Assembly (NCBI GenBank): GCA_010015805.1 | Contig: ML978126.1 | Coordinates: forward strand, 682,001-746,000 | Length of the DNA: 64,000 nt | Direction of reading: 5' to 3' | From: Rhizodiscina lignyota | Lineage: Eukaryota > Ascomycota > Dothideomycetes > Aulographales > Rhizodiscinaceae | In this document: positions 46,871 through 58,923 of the stretch, piece after piece | Layout of the letters: every line of letters starts with the position of its first letter | How positions within the stretch are numbered: position 1 is the first letter of the stretch | Program-made: the position numbers and the translations under genes | Notes under the pieces: generated by a model | The model's database searches: none | Told to the model about the DNA's origin: nothing | Seen by the model: the letters and a program-made list of their open reading frames with translations, nothing else

Positions 46871-49800
46871 TTACCTCAATGCTCCTTCGATCCTCGCTCT
46901 CAACAGTCTCGACTCCTCAGTAGTGACCGGGGTCAAGACATTAGCACCCTCGACATTCTTCAGCGTCTGCAGCACCCCCATCGCATTCTCCTCGCCGCCA
47001 AAGACCAGCTCACCAGCAGCGCCATTCGCCAGACTGTCCGAGAACCAGCGCTGCACAACGTACACGATCCACGCGCCCACAATGCCGCGGTTCCTCCTAT
47101 CATTCCATGGCGCCTCGTTGCCGTAGAACAGGCCCTCGAGCACAACGACCATCGTCTCAAACGGCACCGAGAGATCTGCAAAAAGCGCCGGGACCCACTC
47201 CTGCGGCGGCATTCTGGCCTGGCGATTGTGGCCCAGGACACCGTCACCCTTGAGCACCTGGTCGACGTAGTACTTGGCAGCGAGTGGTAGGACGACCTGG
47301 ATTGCGAACGCCACCTCGCTGAGCTGCAGCTTTGCGCCCATGGTGCGGATTCTTTCGCCGACGCGCTCCCACGGCTGCGCTATTTGGACAGAGTCTGCAG
47401 CCTGCTCGTTGTAGATTTGGACCTGTTCGAATTGGTCCCGCTCGATCAGGCTTTCCCACGTCGCTGCGACATGTGGGAGGTTGCGGTAGTCGCCGATTTG
47501 GTAGATGACAAGGGCGAGGTCTTCGTAGGATGCTTGATCAACGTATTGGTGGTATAGCTTAGCGCAGGATGTTAGCATTAGTCCAATCAAAGTACCGAAA
47601 GTGAATACTCACCTCATCAAGAGTCTTGATCGGTCCATTCAAATCCTTCATAATCTCTGGCCTCTTATCTTTTGTCAGCCTGCGATCGCGGAGCAAACGA
47701 GATAGCAGGTCTTCCTGCAAATTTGCCAGTTCAAGCAGATCGTTGATCTCCCTGATAATCTCTTGTCGGCCCTGCCTGCTTCTACCCATGGAACTGCTCA
47801 ACCCATTCAGGCCTCTGAAGCTGTCTGCTCCGGTTTTTGTGCCGGCATTCGCCTTCGCTCTTGCAAGATACTCGATGCGCGCGTTGAGGCCGAGATTGAA
47901 GCCAGACTTTGCGAGTTGAAGCTGCACAGTTGCAGCCTCGAAGTAGCGAGCGTAATGGGTATAGTACTTCCACAGCAAATCTGCATGCAGGACGTCTTCT
48001 AGGCTCTTGTGCTGCAGGTAGCTAACCACGAAGGGTGACTTGATCTCAAGCAACCGGTCTGGCCAGCCTTGTGCGAGGTACCAGTCGTAAAGGTTCATCT
48101 GGAACAGCTCGTCTGATGAATTGTCGATGATTGAATACGCCTCGCTTCGGCGACGCTGCGCGATCGAAAGCTGTGTGTCGGGTATGTTTTGCGCGCTCGT
48201 GGCCTTGTCCACTTCGGTGATGATGTTATGGATGAGGTCGTAGCATGCCTTCCTCTGTTCGTAGAGTTCTTTCCTGGGATCATCGGTTGGCGATCCATCT
48301 TTCACCCAGCTGCCAGCTCGGTTCGCACGATCAACCTGCTTCGCAACCTCAAGAACGAGTTCGATCGACCCAGCCCAGAACTGCATTTTAACATACGCTT
48401 CGATCCCTTGTCGGAGAACTTCCATCCTAAGCGATCCAGCGACTTTCTCGAACAGACGTAGTGACTCGTTCAGTAGCCTACGCCCAGTCTCTGTGTCCTT
48501 GCCCGCCTCTTCTGCCTTCTTCAACATCTCTTGAGCCTTGAAGACGACAACGTCGTCCGCACTGCAGAAAGTGCCGCACTTCCGTCTCAGTGCCTCTGCT
48601 ACCGTCTCGACATTACTTCCCGCAGCGATGTTCCTGTTGACAATAGCCTTGACCAGCTCTTTCGCCAATTCCTTGCCTTGGGTGCTGGTGAAGAGGGTCT
48701 CGAAGGTGAGCTGCCTCACCGCTTGCCGAGCTTGATCTGAGAGCGACAGGATAATCTCGTCGACTCTGTTGTCGAACAATACCAGCACAAAAGCCATGCC
48801 TTCGATCACGTCCGCAATCAATTTCACCAATGAGCTCAAAGCCTGATGTTCGCCTTGCAGAGCCATCTCCTCTTGCTTGCTTCCAACGCGGCCCAACGCC
48901 TCTGGTCCTGCCAAGCCCTCGATGAAGCTTTTGTTCTGATCCAGAAACTCTTGCAGATTTGTCAGATCTCTCTGAACATCTCTCAGCTTCTCAAGCGGCA
49001 CGGTGGGGTTGACCGTCAGTCCTCCAGTTGGGGTCGCGGTCTCCTGCAATATCGGCGCCTTCCACACGGATCGCACAAGCCTGCCGATGTAAAGCGCCAT
49101 GCCTTCATGCCGTGGAGACGGTCGAACGGTATCGACGGCGGATTCGCCACGATTCAGAGCGTAATTCTCATTGACGATGGCTTTCCCACCCTGTGTAATG
49201 AAGACTTTTCTCGCTGCAGCAACAACCTCTGGGTCAGTCAGGCTCCCTACTCTCGCACCATCAGTGCTGACATCCAAAGCCTGGCCACATGTCACAGCGA
49301 GTGTAGTTGCGATGGTCTCGGCACGACCATAGAAGCGGACGAATGAGTTGACTGCGGATTCCAGCGACTCATCATTGATTTTGTGTTGCTTAAGGAGTGT
49401 AGCAAAGATGTCAACCATGCGCCTTCTTCTGATCGTATGAACGCCTGTGTGTGTAAGCACTGCAATCTCAGTTGTAGGCTTGTCGAATTGAACCGCGAGT
49501 TCATTGCCAAATCCTTGCGGGGTAGATGCCGCAGAGAACTCAGCAGTAACGAGACCGATGTCTTGCGCGATACCGCTGATTGAAAGCGTCATGCCGGTTT
49601 CAATGAACTTGGCGCCTTGTAATGTGTCCGAGCGTCCTGCTATCCGTCCCGTATCGGGAGCTGAGATGAAGAGATTGTCCATGGTGTTGTTGCCTTGGTT
49701 AAAGAGGTCGAAGAAGAAGCCCGGAGCGAAGCGAGCACTGCTCTGTGTGCCGGTGAGATAGCGAGAGTTCGTGTCGACAAGTTGATTCTGTCCATAAATA

Positions 49801-51180
49801 CGGTTTGGAGATGGAGTTCGCTTGGGGGAGCCTGCTCTGGATTTGTGCTCTGATGGCGGAAATTTGACGTGGTGCACTTGCATGCTTGAGGGTGCACTGG
49901 TGGAATCGGTGGAGAAGTAGGTGCCAGACGTAGCGCTGAGGAATATCCGACACCCTGTATTTGTCGTGGCCATCAGATTCAGTCTCGATGCTTCCCGTGC
50001 AGAGATGGGACTGATCGAAACAATCCCAACGCCCGGCCTGAAGAGCTCCGAGTTTCGAACCATGTGCATGACATTCGAGATCACGTTTGAGAGCGTCCTC
50101 GTAATCACCAGGTTCAGTGTCGAGCTGGTTGCCATGTGGAACACTCTGATGGTGCTTTGATTTGACAGCGTATATACCAGATTGCGTGTATCGTCCACAA
50201 TTATCTGTGTAACCGCTTCTGGAGGCCCTCTTGTTCCGAATGTGATGGTGGGCATAACAGAGGTCAAGCCTTTGCTTGTATGGTTCACTCTTCCACAGCG
50301 ATTTGCGAACCATTTCTCCTCTTGCTGGTACGTGAGCTCGTAGACGTCGTTCGATGATCGGCCGGCAAAGAATATGCGCCCGGTCTTGTCGCTTCCAGCG
50401 ACACAGGTTGCGTCAATGCCCTTGATTGATGCCTGCATCTTTGTTTGATACAGCCTGACAGTGACTACACCACTGGCCGCCTTTTCTGTCGCCAAGCCAA
50501 TGAGCAAGATATCGCTCGTCGTCGCGACAACGATCATATGTGTGATTTCCTTTATGAACACGCCCTCCCGCGGCTTCACCAGCTTCACGCTCATTATGCT
50601 GTTCGGCTGCTCTTCGAAACCAATGAGCTGTGGGTCTGGCGCTGTGTAGTCCCACAGATAGAGAGCATTGTCGATGCTTAACCACGCATGGTGTAGCTCT
50701 GCGAAAAGGCCCATCATTGTGTGAACCTGCGCTTGATTGTATTGCTCGAAGATTTTGTCCGGAAGAGCGTACGTTTTCATGCGCTGGAAAGGTGCCATTG
50801 CACCTGAAGGCGATGTGGAGATGTCGTAGTCAGAAGATATGCCCTCTGTTGATGTATTAGATCACTGCAAATAATTTTCACGCGTAAGACTTACGAATTA
50901 TGTAGGTATCGAGATCTGGATATCGAGCATCCACCGCGAGCATCTCATTCACCGTCCTTGCTGCTCTTGATGCCAAAGTTGCCGAAGAGCTTCCACCTAC
51001 TCCATTGACTTGCGACTGCGACTGTGATGGCGCTGGCCCCACCGGTCCGCCATTTTGCTGTATTGCGCTTCCAGAAGCGCCGAAAACTGGAGGCTGGGAA
51101 GCTGTCGCGCGACTCGGAGCAGGCGTCTGAATGAAATTCCCTGGAAGAGGTCGCTGTGGTGTGACTGGCGGTAGCGACAT
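46871..51180 (-). CDS. NUP170: Nucleoporin Nup170/Nup155
   Basis: An inner-ring scaffold of the nuclear pore complex that links it to the membrane and chromatin. Exons are 50895-51180, 47613-50845 and 46871-47557, with introns of 49 and 55 bases; the product is 1401 residues. The start MSLPPVTPQRPLPGNFIQTP is the usual disordered fungal leader; a longer frame to 51342 lies in the promoter side and lacks similarity. A conserved block (YPDLDTYI, then GISSDYDI, and FQRMKTYALPDKIFEQYNQA) opens the beta-propeller (about 100-520). The rest is the alpha-helical solenoid typical of the family. Confidence 0.93.
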
Positions 51181-51520
51181 TGTTGCGCTTCGCAGAAGCG
51201 CCTGTGGCGAGGAAGAGAGGAGAGAGGTTGAGGAGGGGATTGTGGTGTTGAAGCTTTCGAGATCCAAAAGTCGCGATGGTCGCGTTTGGAGGTCGGAGGG
51301 TGTGGCCCGTGCGCTATTCAAGCTTAAACTTTTTGGGGACACCAGCCTCCCAATCGCATTCTCTATTCACAGTGATTTCCTCAATTGAGACACAATAGGA
51401 ATGCGCTGAGTGTCCTTTGACTACTCCTATTTCCTCATTTAGTAGCTACAAGTTCCTTTCCTTCCGAGTCTACAGCGCACTCTTGATCAATCAAAGCTCC
51501 TTAAGCTGCTCACCTTCATC
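51181..51520. promoter_or_regulatory. Bidirectional promoter, NUP170 / AIM41
   Basis: The two start codons lie only 340 bases apart on opposite strands, so the region should serve both genes. No TATA box is seen, as is usual for housekeeping genes. Confidence 0.45.
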
Positions 51521-52144
51521 ATGGCAACAACTCTACGATTCGCTGCTTGCGCTCTCCGCGTTTCTTCAAGTCGTTCAATCACACCCCGTGCAAGCAATCC
51601 TTCCTCGATATGCCAGAAGTGCCTCCGTGCATTTTCCTCATCGCAAAGACGGTCGTCAACTGCACCGTCTCCAGCATCACCAATACTAGTCAAGCTCCGT
51701 GGTGACCTCAAGTCCGCAATGCGGGCAAAGGACACAGCCCGGCTGTCAGTTCTTCGTGCTCTGCTTGCCGACATCACTAATGCGTCGAAAACATCCTCTC
51801 CAATAACGACAAACCCACAATTCCTCTCATTACTTCGCAAAAGACTGGCAGCAGCGGAAACAGCTGTGGAGGAATTCAAATCTGTCAGCCGACAGGATCT
51901 CGTTGACAAGGAGGAGGGACAAATGGAAGTGCTGCAAGGCTATGTAAAGGACGTTGGAGGGGATACGATGAATCCGGAGGAGTTAAAGAGCGCCATAGAG
52001 GAGGTGGTAGAAGAGATGAAAGCACAAGGCAAAGTCGTAATGGGAGAAGCATTGAAGAAGCTCTTAGGCCCAGGTGGAAAGTTGGAAGGAAAGGGTGCGG
52101 ATGGGAAGGAGGTAGCGAAGGTTGTCAGGTCGATGATATTGTAA
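51521..52144 (+). CDS. AIM41: Aim41, mitochondrial GatB/YqeY-domain protein
   Basis: A single-exon protein of 207 residues. The first 50 residues are Arg/Ser/Ala-rich without acidic residues (start MATTLRFAACALRVSSSRSI), a typical mitochondrial presequence. The rest is a YqeY domain with LKSAMRAKDTARLSVLRALL, QFLSLLRKRLAAAETAVEEF and the C-terminal KKLLGPGGKLEGKGADGKEV block. YqeY domains resemble the tail of GatB, the tRNA amidotransferase subunit. Aim41 function is poorly defined but mitochondrial. Confidence 0.9.
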   Translation: MATTLRFAACALRVSSSRSITPRASNPSSICQKCLRAFSSSQRRSSTAPSPASPILVKLRGDLKSAMRAKDTARLSVLRALLADITNASKTSSPITTNPQFLSLLRKRLAAAETAVEEFKSVSRQDLVDKEEGQMEVLQGYVKDVGGDTMNPEELKSAIEEVVEEMKAQGKVVMGEALKKLLGPGGKLEGKGADGKEVAKVVRSMIL

Positions 52145-55052
52145 GGGATATGTAACAAGTCATTTGCATTTGGCCATAACATCCAAAATCTATCAAGCTG
52201 GACATTTTCACCCATAGAGGATGAGACTTGTATAATAGAATCACATGCGCAGCGTATGCCACTCTGTACAAATAAATGTATCAAGGGCTGTCTGGTCATG
52301 ACTCTGACGCTGAGCTTCAGAGACTTGATCGAGGCAAGCCAGGGAGATCCAAGAAAGATTTGAAAATGCATTTAAGACTTTTCTCTGGCAGACTAATGTA
52401 TAGGGGTATCGCATGGTGTGTGTATTTTATGCTGGATGGCATCTCTGCCAGGGTTGAGGTGGTCTACTGACGCGGTTGTTCGAGCATCAACCGTACTTTC
52501 GAAGGCATTTCTTCCAGCGCGTCCGGACTCTGCGTGCAGCATTACTTCAATCGTGCGCCGGCTCTCAGCAAACAGCACGAACATCTTGTTTGAATCTCAA
52601 TTTAGACCCCGTCCGTCCAACTATCTATGCGGAAATAGAGCGCTGGATTTCACGTGCAATCCCGTGACCGGCCGATTTTACGCGTCTTAGCAACGAGGCA
52701 CTTCACTTCAAGTTTCCACCGCGAGCTCTCTCGCGCAACTCTATCTCGCTCCCCCTTCCTATTCTACTTCTATCCGTCGCTCTAATCATGGGTTTGGGAC
52801 CATATTGCCCGTACATATAACGATACCAACCTAACCGTAATTATATCGCATCTTCATAGCTGTCTACTGCTACCAACTTTACCATTACCTTCCTAGCCGA
52901 AAGTTTGACCAAATCAAGCAATGGGGAATGGGACAAGATACCTCCCTTTCATCTAGCATCCTCGGGCCTGGCCTGACCGTCATTCCTCAGCGAAGTGCGG
53001 CCTCCTTTACAAGAGAACTTCCCACTAGGATGCCTCTTTAGCTACGAGAACTGACGGTACCGATGCCAAATCTCGATAACTATAAACAGAAGGCTAATGA
53101 GAATGGCTACGTGGCAGAGTAGTGATGATAGTCGATTAACTTACGGATGTGTAAAGAGAGCATCTGCCTACACCTGCTCCTCAACTTGCGACACTCTATG
53201 TTGCCCTGTTTCTGGCTCGCAATGGTTCGGTCCTCTGGTCCGCTCATGACCTCCATGGTCGGTATAGCTGATGTTAACACGGTCGTTCCAGCTACTAATC
53301 CCATCAGTGACGCGGTCGATCCCGGTAGCAGTATAGTGGTCCTAAACGAGTCTTAGTGTTCAGAGAATCTATAGGATCATTACGACGTGACCAGAGGGCA
53401 TGAGAGCTCGAGTACTGAGGAAGGATGCTTCGGCGAAGAGCGTTTAGTAGTCTCTTAGAAGAGTGACATCTGACCGCCTCAGGTTGGGATCTTGCATAAA
53501 CGGACGTATGGAAGCAACCTGGATCGGCAAAAGACGCCTTGGGAAATGGGCCGTACGTAACGGTCAAAAATAGCGAAATTCATATCTTCTCTAATAATCT
53601 CTACGTAGGCTGAGTTGTCCGTCCAAGGAACGTATCAAAAGACGTCGGCTACACGCCCACGGGCCACCTCCACTGACCTTGGGCTTCCTTAGGGTAAGGA
53701 GGCCATTATTCAGCCGTGCCGATGTTATACCATACCGCATGATCGTCCCGAGCAGGATTCAAGATTCTGCTACCTTCCGTATTCCGTTCTAGCCTGTCTC
53801 GGCGTCACACCAGCCTCATAGAACAGCCGGTTACAGCCTCAGTTGTTTCGGCACGGTGGCCTGAGTTGTAGGAAGTAAATCAGCCTCCCCGTGTGTAATC
53901 AGCTTTGATCGACACGCGTCTTCCCTTCCGCGTCCACACTAAATATCCGTTGCAGATCTAAAAATTAGCAGTTTTCGGTGATGGTAGAAATTGACCATAG
54001 AACACGGGACGATCATACTAGTGCTTTTGGTCTAAGTACAGGTTCGCATGTCTACTAGTTAAAAGCTATCTACTTGACCTGTTCAGCACAATTTGGCTTG
54101 GAGAATTCACCCTAAATTACTTTGTTTGGGTAAAGCGTGTGGCTTTAAGCTAGTAGGCATACGAACTGACGCGTCCATGCTCTGTATAAACGACAGCGGC
54201 TGTGACTACCTTTGGCAGTTTTCTCGCGTTCACGCTAGATAATTAAAGAGGAAACTACTACAAGTCAATATCATTAGCCGCGGCATTTTCGAAGAGTGAA
54301 AGCGTGCACAAACCGCACAAAATCAGATCACTGTTGTTGGATTGGGTCGATTGGCTGACGCCCCTCACGAGCCACGCTCGTCCGCCAACACTAAATATGC
54401 CGGGTAACATAGTAGGCTGAATCGCTCATCCGTATCATTTTACTGTGTTTCACCTTAACAAATCTAGTATAGAATTGAAGCTGCACTTGAGCTACATCCA
54501 CACTAAACCGAATATGTCATGAGGCGCACCCGATATAGAAACAACCAACGCGAGAAGGATCTACGTGACGTCATACCCAACTTCATCGGAGATTAACATA
54601 TATGTCTTGGCGCTTCCTTTTTGGCGGTTAACGCTACATACTACTACGAAGATACCTTGCATAGTTGGTGTTGGAGGCGGAAATACGGGGTCGTCTCCTT
54701 GCGGAACGCAAGACGGTCAAATCAGCCTTGCGATCCTACTCGTATCTAGGCTCCGTAGTCTAATGACGGGTCGATCCTAACATGAATTATGCTGGGTACC
54801 GTTGTTGGCTTCATAGAGAGGAACATAGTAGGATTTGCACCGTCGCCTTTGGGAATCCGTTCTTTCAGTGCAGTAGTAACACAATGTTCGAGCAGTGCTT
54901 TGAAGGGGTATAAGTATGTAGCAAGATTCCTGTGTTATCGACCATTCCACACCTTCAACCATCGTCCCTTTGATATCTGGAGATTACTTGTCTTGATCTC
55001 CAACTTCCTTCATCTCAGACAAAAAGAACAAAAAAGGAACGAAACGATCGTA
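52145..55052. other. Long gene-free region
   Basis: About 2.9 kb with no convincing gene. Short frames on both strands show no motifs. The phrase CACTAAATAT recurs near 53938 and 54393. A TATA-like or leader stretch precedes the secreted-protein gene. Old decayed repeat DNA is possible but not demonstrable here. Confidence 0.4.
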
Positions 55053-55877
55053 ATGGTTTCCCCAACAAGGCTCGCTCTGTCGATTGCGTTATCCCTGATC
55101 AGCACAACTCAAGGATACGTGATTAAAGTCGACAACCACCAAGGAAATCTCCACAACTACGAGGTCCGATCCAGTAATCTGACGGCGGAGGAATTCCTGA
55201 GAACAAGGGAACCAGTTACTTTCCGCCGTGATATCGAAGAACGGAATCTCGGGGAACGACAATGCTTCGCCAGCACCACCTACAGCTATAAAATCATTGG
55301 GAATGGCAATCCTCACCAGAACTACAAGATCGGGCAGGTTGCGAATACCTTGATCTCCTGCCCTGGTACTGTAGCGACAGGAGAATCGCACACATTTGGG
55401 TGGAGTATTGGTGGAGGGTTTAACCCCGGCTCTGAGGCGTACGACTTTGCCAGCGTCGGCTTCTCAGTAGGTGAGAGCGATACGAAGACAGTCACAGACT
55501 CTTTCGAATGCGCCGGCAGTATGACAGAGATATGTGCGATGCATTATACAGCCGTTACGGCCGTCACTGTGGACTTCTACTCAGTAACAGAAAATTGTGG
55601 TGTGCAGAGCACGCAAGACGAAGGCACTGGGGTGGTTTATCTACCTAACAGTAACGGCATAGGCAGCACAGTCTCTCGCGGTACCAACTTTGGCGATCGA
55701 AATATCATCCAGTGCCGTGGGCAGGCCGCACGCGAAGTCGACTTCTATTGTGGACCCGCGGGTGGGCCAGAATGGTTCGACACCAACGAATATGGTCCCT
55801 GGTCCGATGCATACATGGCTGCGCTTGACCCAGCTGGCTGCGCGGTCCCTATTGAGGCTCTGAAATTCGACAGCTGA
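55053..55877 (+). CDS. Secreted cysteine-rich protein, candidate effector
   Basis: A single-exon protein of 274 residues. I chose the Met at 55053, which starts a clear signal peptide (MVSPTRLALSIALSLISTTQ); the frame extends upstream but without sense. A pro-like segment ending in basic residues (FRRDIEERN) precedes a mature region with eight Cys, enough for four disulfides. A Gly/Ser-rich middle (TFGWSIGGGFNPGSEAY, then GFSVGESDTKTVTDSFEC) has the alternating pattern of beta-rich secreted proteins. No enzyme motif is seen. It is flanked by a gene-free region and a secreted esterase. Confidence 0.7.
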   Translation: MVSPTRLALSIALSLISTTQGYVIKVDNHQGNLHNYEVRSSNLTAEEFLRTREPVTFRRDIEERNLGERQCFASTTYSYKIIGNGNPHQNYKIGQVANTLISCPGTVATGESHTFGWSIGGGFNPGSEAYDFASVGFSVGESDTKTVTDSFECAGSMTEICAMHYTAVTAVTVDFYSVTENCGVQSTQDEGTGVVYLPNSNGIGSTVSRGTNFGDRNIIQCRGQAAREVDFYCGPAGGPEWFDTNEYGPWSDAYMAALDPAGCAVPIEALKFDS

Positions 55878-56631
55878 TTGCACCTAGAGCTGAGGAAACG
55901 TTTGAGAGACGCAGTTCGGTAACGATGAGGCAGGACGGTGGTGGTTGAACAGACGTTTACTGCTCGGCTACGATAACCAGTTGTGGGAAGTGTTCGCTTC
56001 AAACACTTAGCGGTGCCAGGGAGAAAGAGTCTGAGAGGCGAGACGGCTTTTTGTACTCTGCAAATTTCTTTTGCCTATGTCTTGCGTTATCGATTCATGT
56101 ACATATGCAAGATCGCGTTCTCTTGGCGCTGCCACTCGCCTTTCCATTCCTCCGTGCAATCCAACGCGGCACTTCGGGCCTTTTTCCAGCGAAGCTTCAC
56201 CTCCGACGTCAACTCCTCTCTCTGCAACTGCAGTGTACTCCGCAACCCCAAAACCCAAATGCAAGGACTCTATGTAGATCTCAACGTGGAGCTTGAGAGT
56301 ACAATAGGCTAAGTGATATATTTCTCGTTTCATTATCTCCAATATCGAGTACAAACGTATCTCTCTCGAACCTTGAGTCTCTTTAGTCAGTGTAATCCTT
56401 CGGAATAAAGTGATTGTCACCGCAATTAAATGTTCCGTCAAGTTTCATGGCCTCCAGAGCTACCGCCGAAAGCCAAGTTTCCTCGAATGATCACCATGCT
56501 TTCGTTGTAGATCTCTTCCTGTTCCTGGGAGCAAATTGACAGTAGAAGGTACGTATATAGACAGACGATGGAGGTCAGACAATTGAACGCTTGACTTTCT
56601 CCATACGGTTGATGCTCCGGTAGAGGTCGAA
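55878..56631. other. Intergenic
   Basis: About 750 bases between two plus-strand secreted-protein genes. Frames seen on the minus strand are antisense to the next gene's leader and show no motif. Confidence 0.4.
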
Positions 56632-57826
56632 ATGCGGTCGCCGTTACTTTTTTCGGTCTCTCTATCCTTACTCCCGTATCTTGTTGACGGTTCACCGACA
56701 CATCGTGGAGGCCCATTGACATGGAGAGATATACGCCATTTGTAAGATTACATTTCTGACCTATCATGAAATTCGTATAACTGACTAAACCAGAGTAACT
56801 TTCGGTGACTCGTACACATACGTCCAAGGAACGCGAGGTCATGTCAACTCAACCTTCATCGGCGACCTCCAGAATCTTGCATTCACTCCGGAGCAACTGT
56901 TAACAGACTACATTGTACAGAATCAGGTATGTGAGAATCATTGGTACCGGTTTCGAAAGCTGTATACTCACCTATTGCAGACAGGGACAGCAGAAGGTGG
57001 CCCAAACTGGGTGGAGTACCTTACTGGCTGCGGACTGAAGCCCGGGCACACACTCCCACGAACCTGTGACTTGCAGCTCTGGGATTTCGCATTTGGTGGA
57101 TCTGACGTCTCCGAAGAATTGTAAGTCTGCCAAAGGTCTTCTCTAACGGAGCTAACGACAAGCTTCAGTGAGCCATTGCATCATCCGTACACTGTATCGT
57201 ATGTGAACCAAGTGAAGCAGTACATCGATTACGGCCATGATAAAATTTCTTATCATGGAAACCGCGAATTTTTGGATTCGACATTGGTGGCCGTCTGGAT
57301 AGGCATCAACGACAGCGGCGATTCTGGAAAGTACAACGTATCGTTCCCAGCTTGGTACGCCAATCTCACTTCGACCATCTTCGATAGCCTGTCGGACATG
57401 TATGCACTTGGTTACACTCAATATATGGTCTTGACTCTCCCACCAATGAACCGCCGACCCGGTCTCTGGAACTCAAGTGATCCAGTTCCAAGTGCCCTCC
57501 AAATCGAAGAGTGGGACACTGCGCTCAACAATTCGGCCAAGAACTTCGCCGCACAGCACGAAAAGGCTGAAGTGCGAGTATATGATGCAGGGGCGTTTCT
57601 CAGCGGTCTCCTGGATGAGCCAGACAAGTATGGCTTCAAGATTACAACGGACTTCTGTCAGGCCTATGATCAGCCTGATATCGATACCAACTACGCTTCG
57701 TATGGATGTCTTCCATTGTGGGAGTATTTCTGGTATAATTCTGGGCACATGACAACTCATGTACACAAGCTGTTGGCTGCGGATATTAAGAGCTTCTTGC
57801 AGAAGCCAACATTGTACGGGTCGTAG
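56632..57826 (+). CDS. Secreted SGNH/GDSL esterase (CE16-type acetylesterase)
   Basis: Exons are 56632-56741, 56794-56926, 56981-57120 and 57169-57826; phases agree and the product is 346 residues. The start codon in frame gives a clean signal peptide (MRSPLLFSVSLSLLPYLVDG). Block I with the nucleophile Ser is LVTFGDSYTYVQGT, block II holds GGPNWVEYLTGCG, block III is VAVWIGINDSGDSG, and the C-terminal NSGHMTTHVHKLLA holds the likely catalytic His. This order matches fungal CE16 acetylesterases that remove acetyl groups from plant cell-wall oligosaccharides. It is probably exported. Confidence 0.88.
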
Positions 57827-58923
57827 CAGAATTCTGCCCGAAGCGATTTGGAGGCTGGAAGCACAACGGAGAACACTGTTCACGCATATAGGGAAGCCAG
57901 TGAATTGAAATGGTGAGAGACCAGACACCAAAAGTAGTGAAATATGATGTTCATTGCATTCGGTGAAGTGAGTTCTTCTCTCGGAAACATCCAGATCTTC
58001 ATCCAAGACTTCGATTCTCGTTTCCCTTCACCGGCGGAGGGATTAGCACTCGCGTGCTTCCATGGTTTTGGCCGGCTTCATCCCTGACCTGTTCCCCTGA
58101 GTCAAACTAATCTAAAGTCAGGCCCTCATTAGATTCCATTAGCATCCCCGTCTATTCCTTGGTTATGAGGCCCCAAGGCTTTCAAGCCCATACTCCTACC
58201 GAAAGTCGAACTTGAACGCCGCCGACGTCATCGGATCATGGCGAAAAGTGCACCGAGCGGGAGCAACCGAGAACACACGGCTAGCATGTTCCATGCACAA
58301 GCCACTGTGAGCGAGCCAATTGCCTTGGCTATCCAGGTTATGACAGGGAAATATGCTTCATCTGTGCTGATTAGAGGCCGGTGGATATTGTGAGGCTGGG
58401 CCTCCAAAGCGAAAATCAAGATCGTCGCTGCCCAAAAGTCGCCTCGGTGACGGCGGAATGGGCGATGCTTTGAGACATGGCCAGCCACAGAAAATCCCTT
58501 AAAGACCCATTGCAGAACTCTCCCGCCTCGCTGAGACCCTTCAACTCATTTTCCCTCTCTGCCTGTCGTGCGAGTCGCACAATATCTGCCGCTACTGCAA
58601 GGTGCAGTTTACGAGACGTTGACGTCGCCCGCGACTCGGCTGGTGGTGGTGGATGACGTTGCCGTTGCAGCAAGCTCCCCACACCACTTCACGCACCTCA
58701 CCTCACACCCTGTGAAAGCAGGCTTCGAGCTCAGTCACGCCCGGATTACCCTATCGCACGTGCATACCAACCACCCTTTTCTATCCGGCGAGCCTTTCTC
58801 CTTCACGCAGCTTCTCTCACCTCAATTCTAAAGACCCCTCGATTTCGCAAGAAGCAAACATCTTCCTTCTCCACCGACATTTGATCATAGCACTGTATCC
58901 GCCACCACAGCAGATATCCAACA
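57827..58923. other. Intergenic
   Basis: About 1.1 kb. The last 120 bases are pyrimidine-rich leader for the next gene. No other gene seen. Confidence 0.4.

Noticed and set aside
53107-53356. Mirror frames of 65-69 codons on opposite strands
   Set aside because: They are shadows of each other, with no recognisable product.
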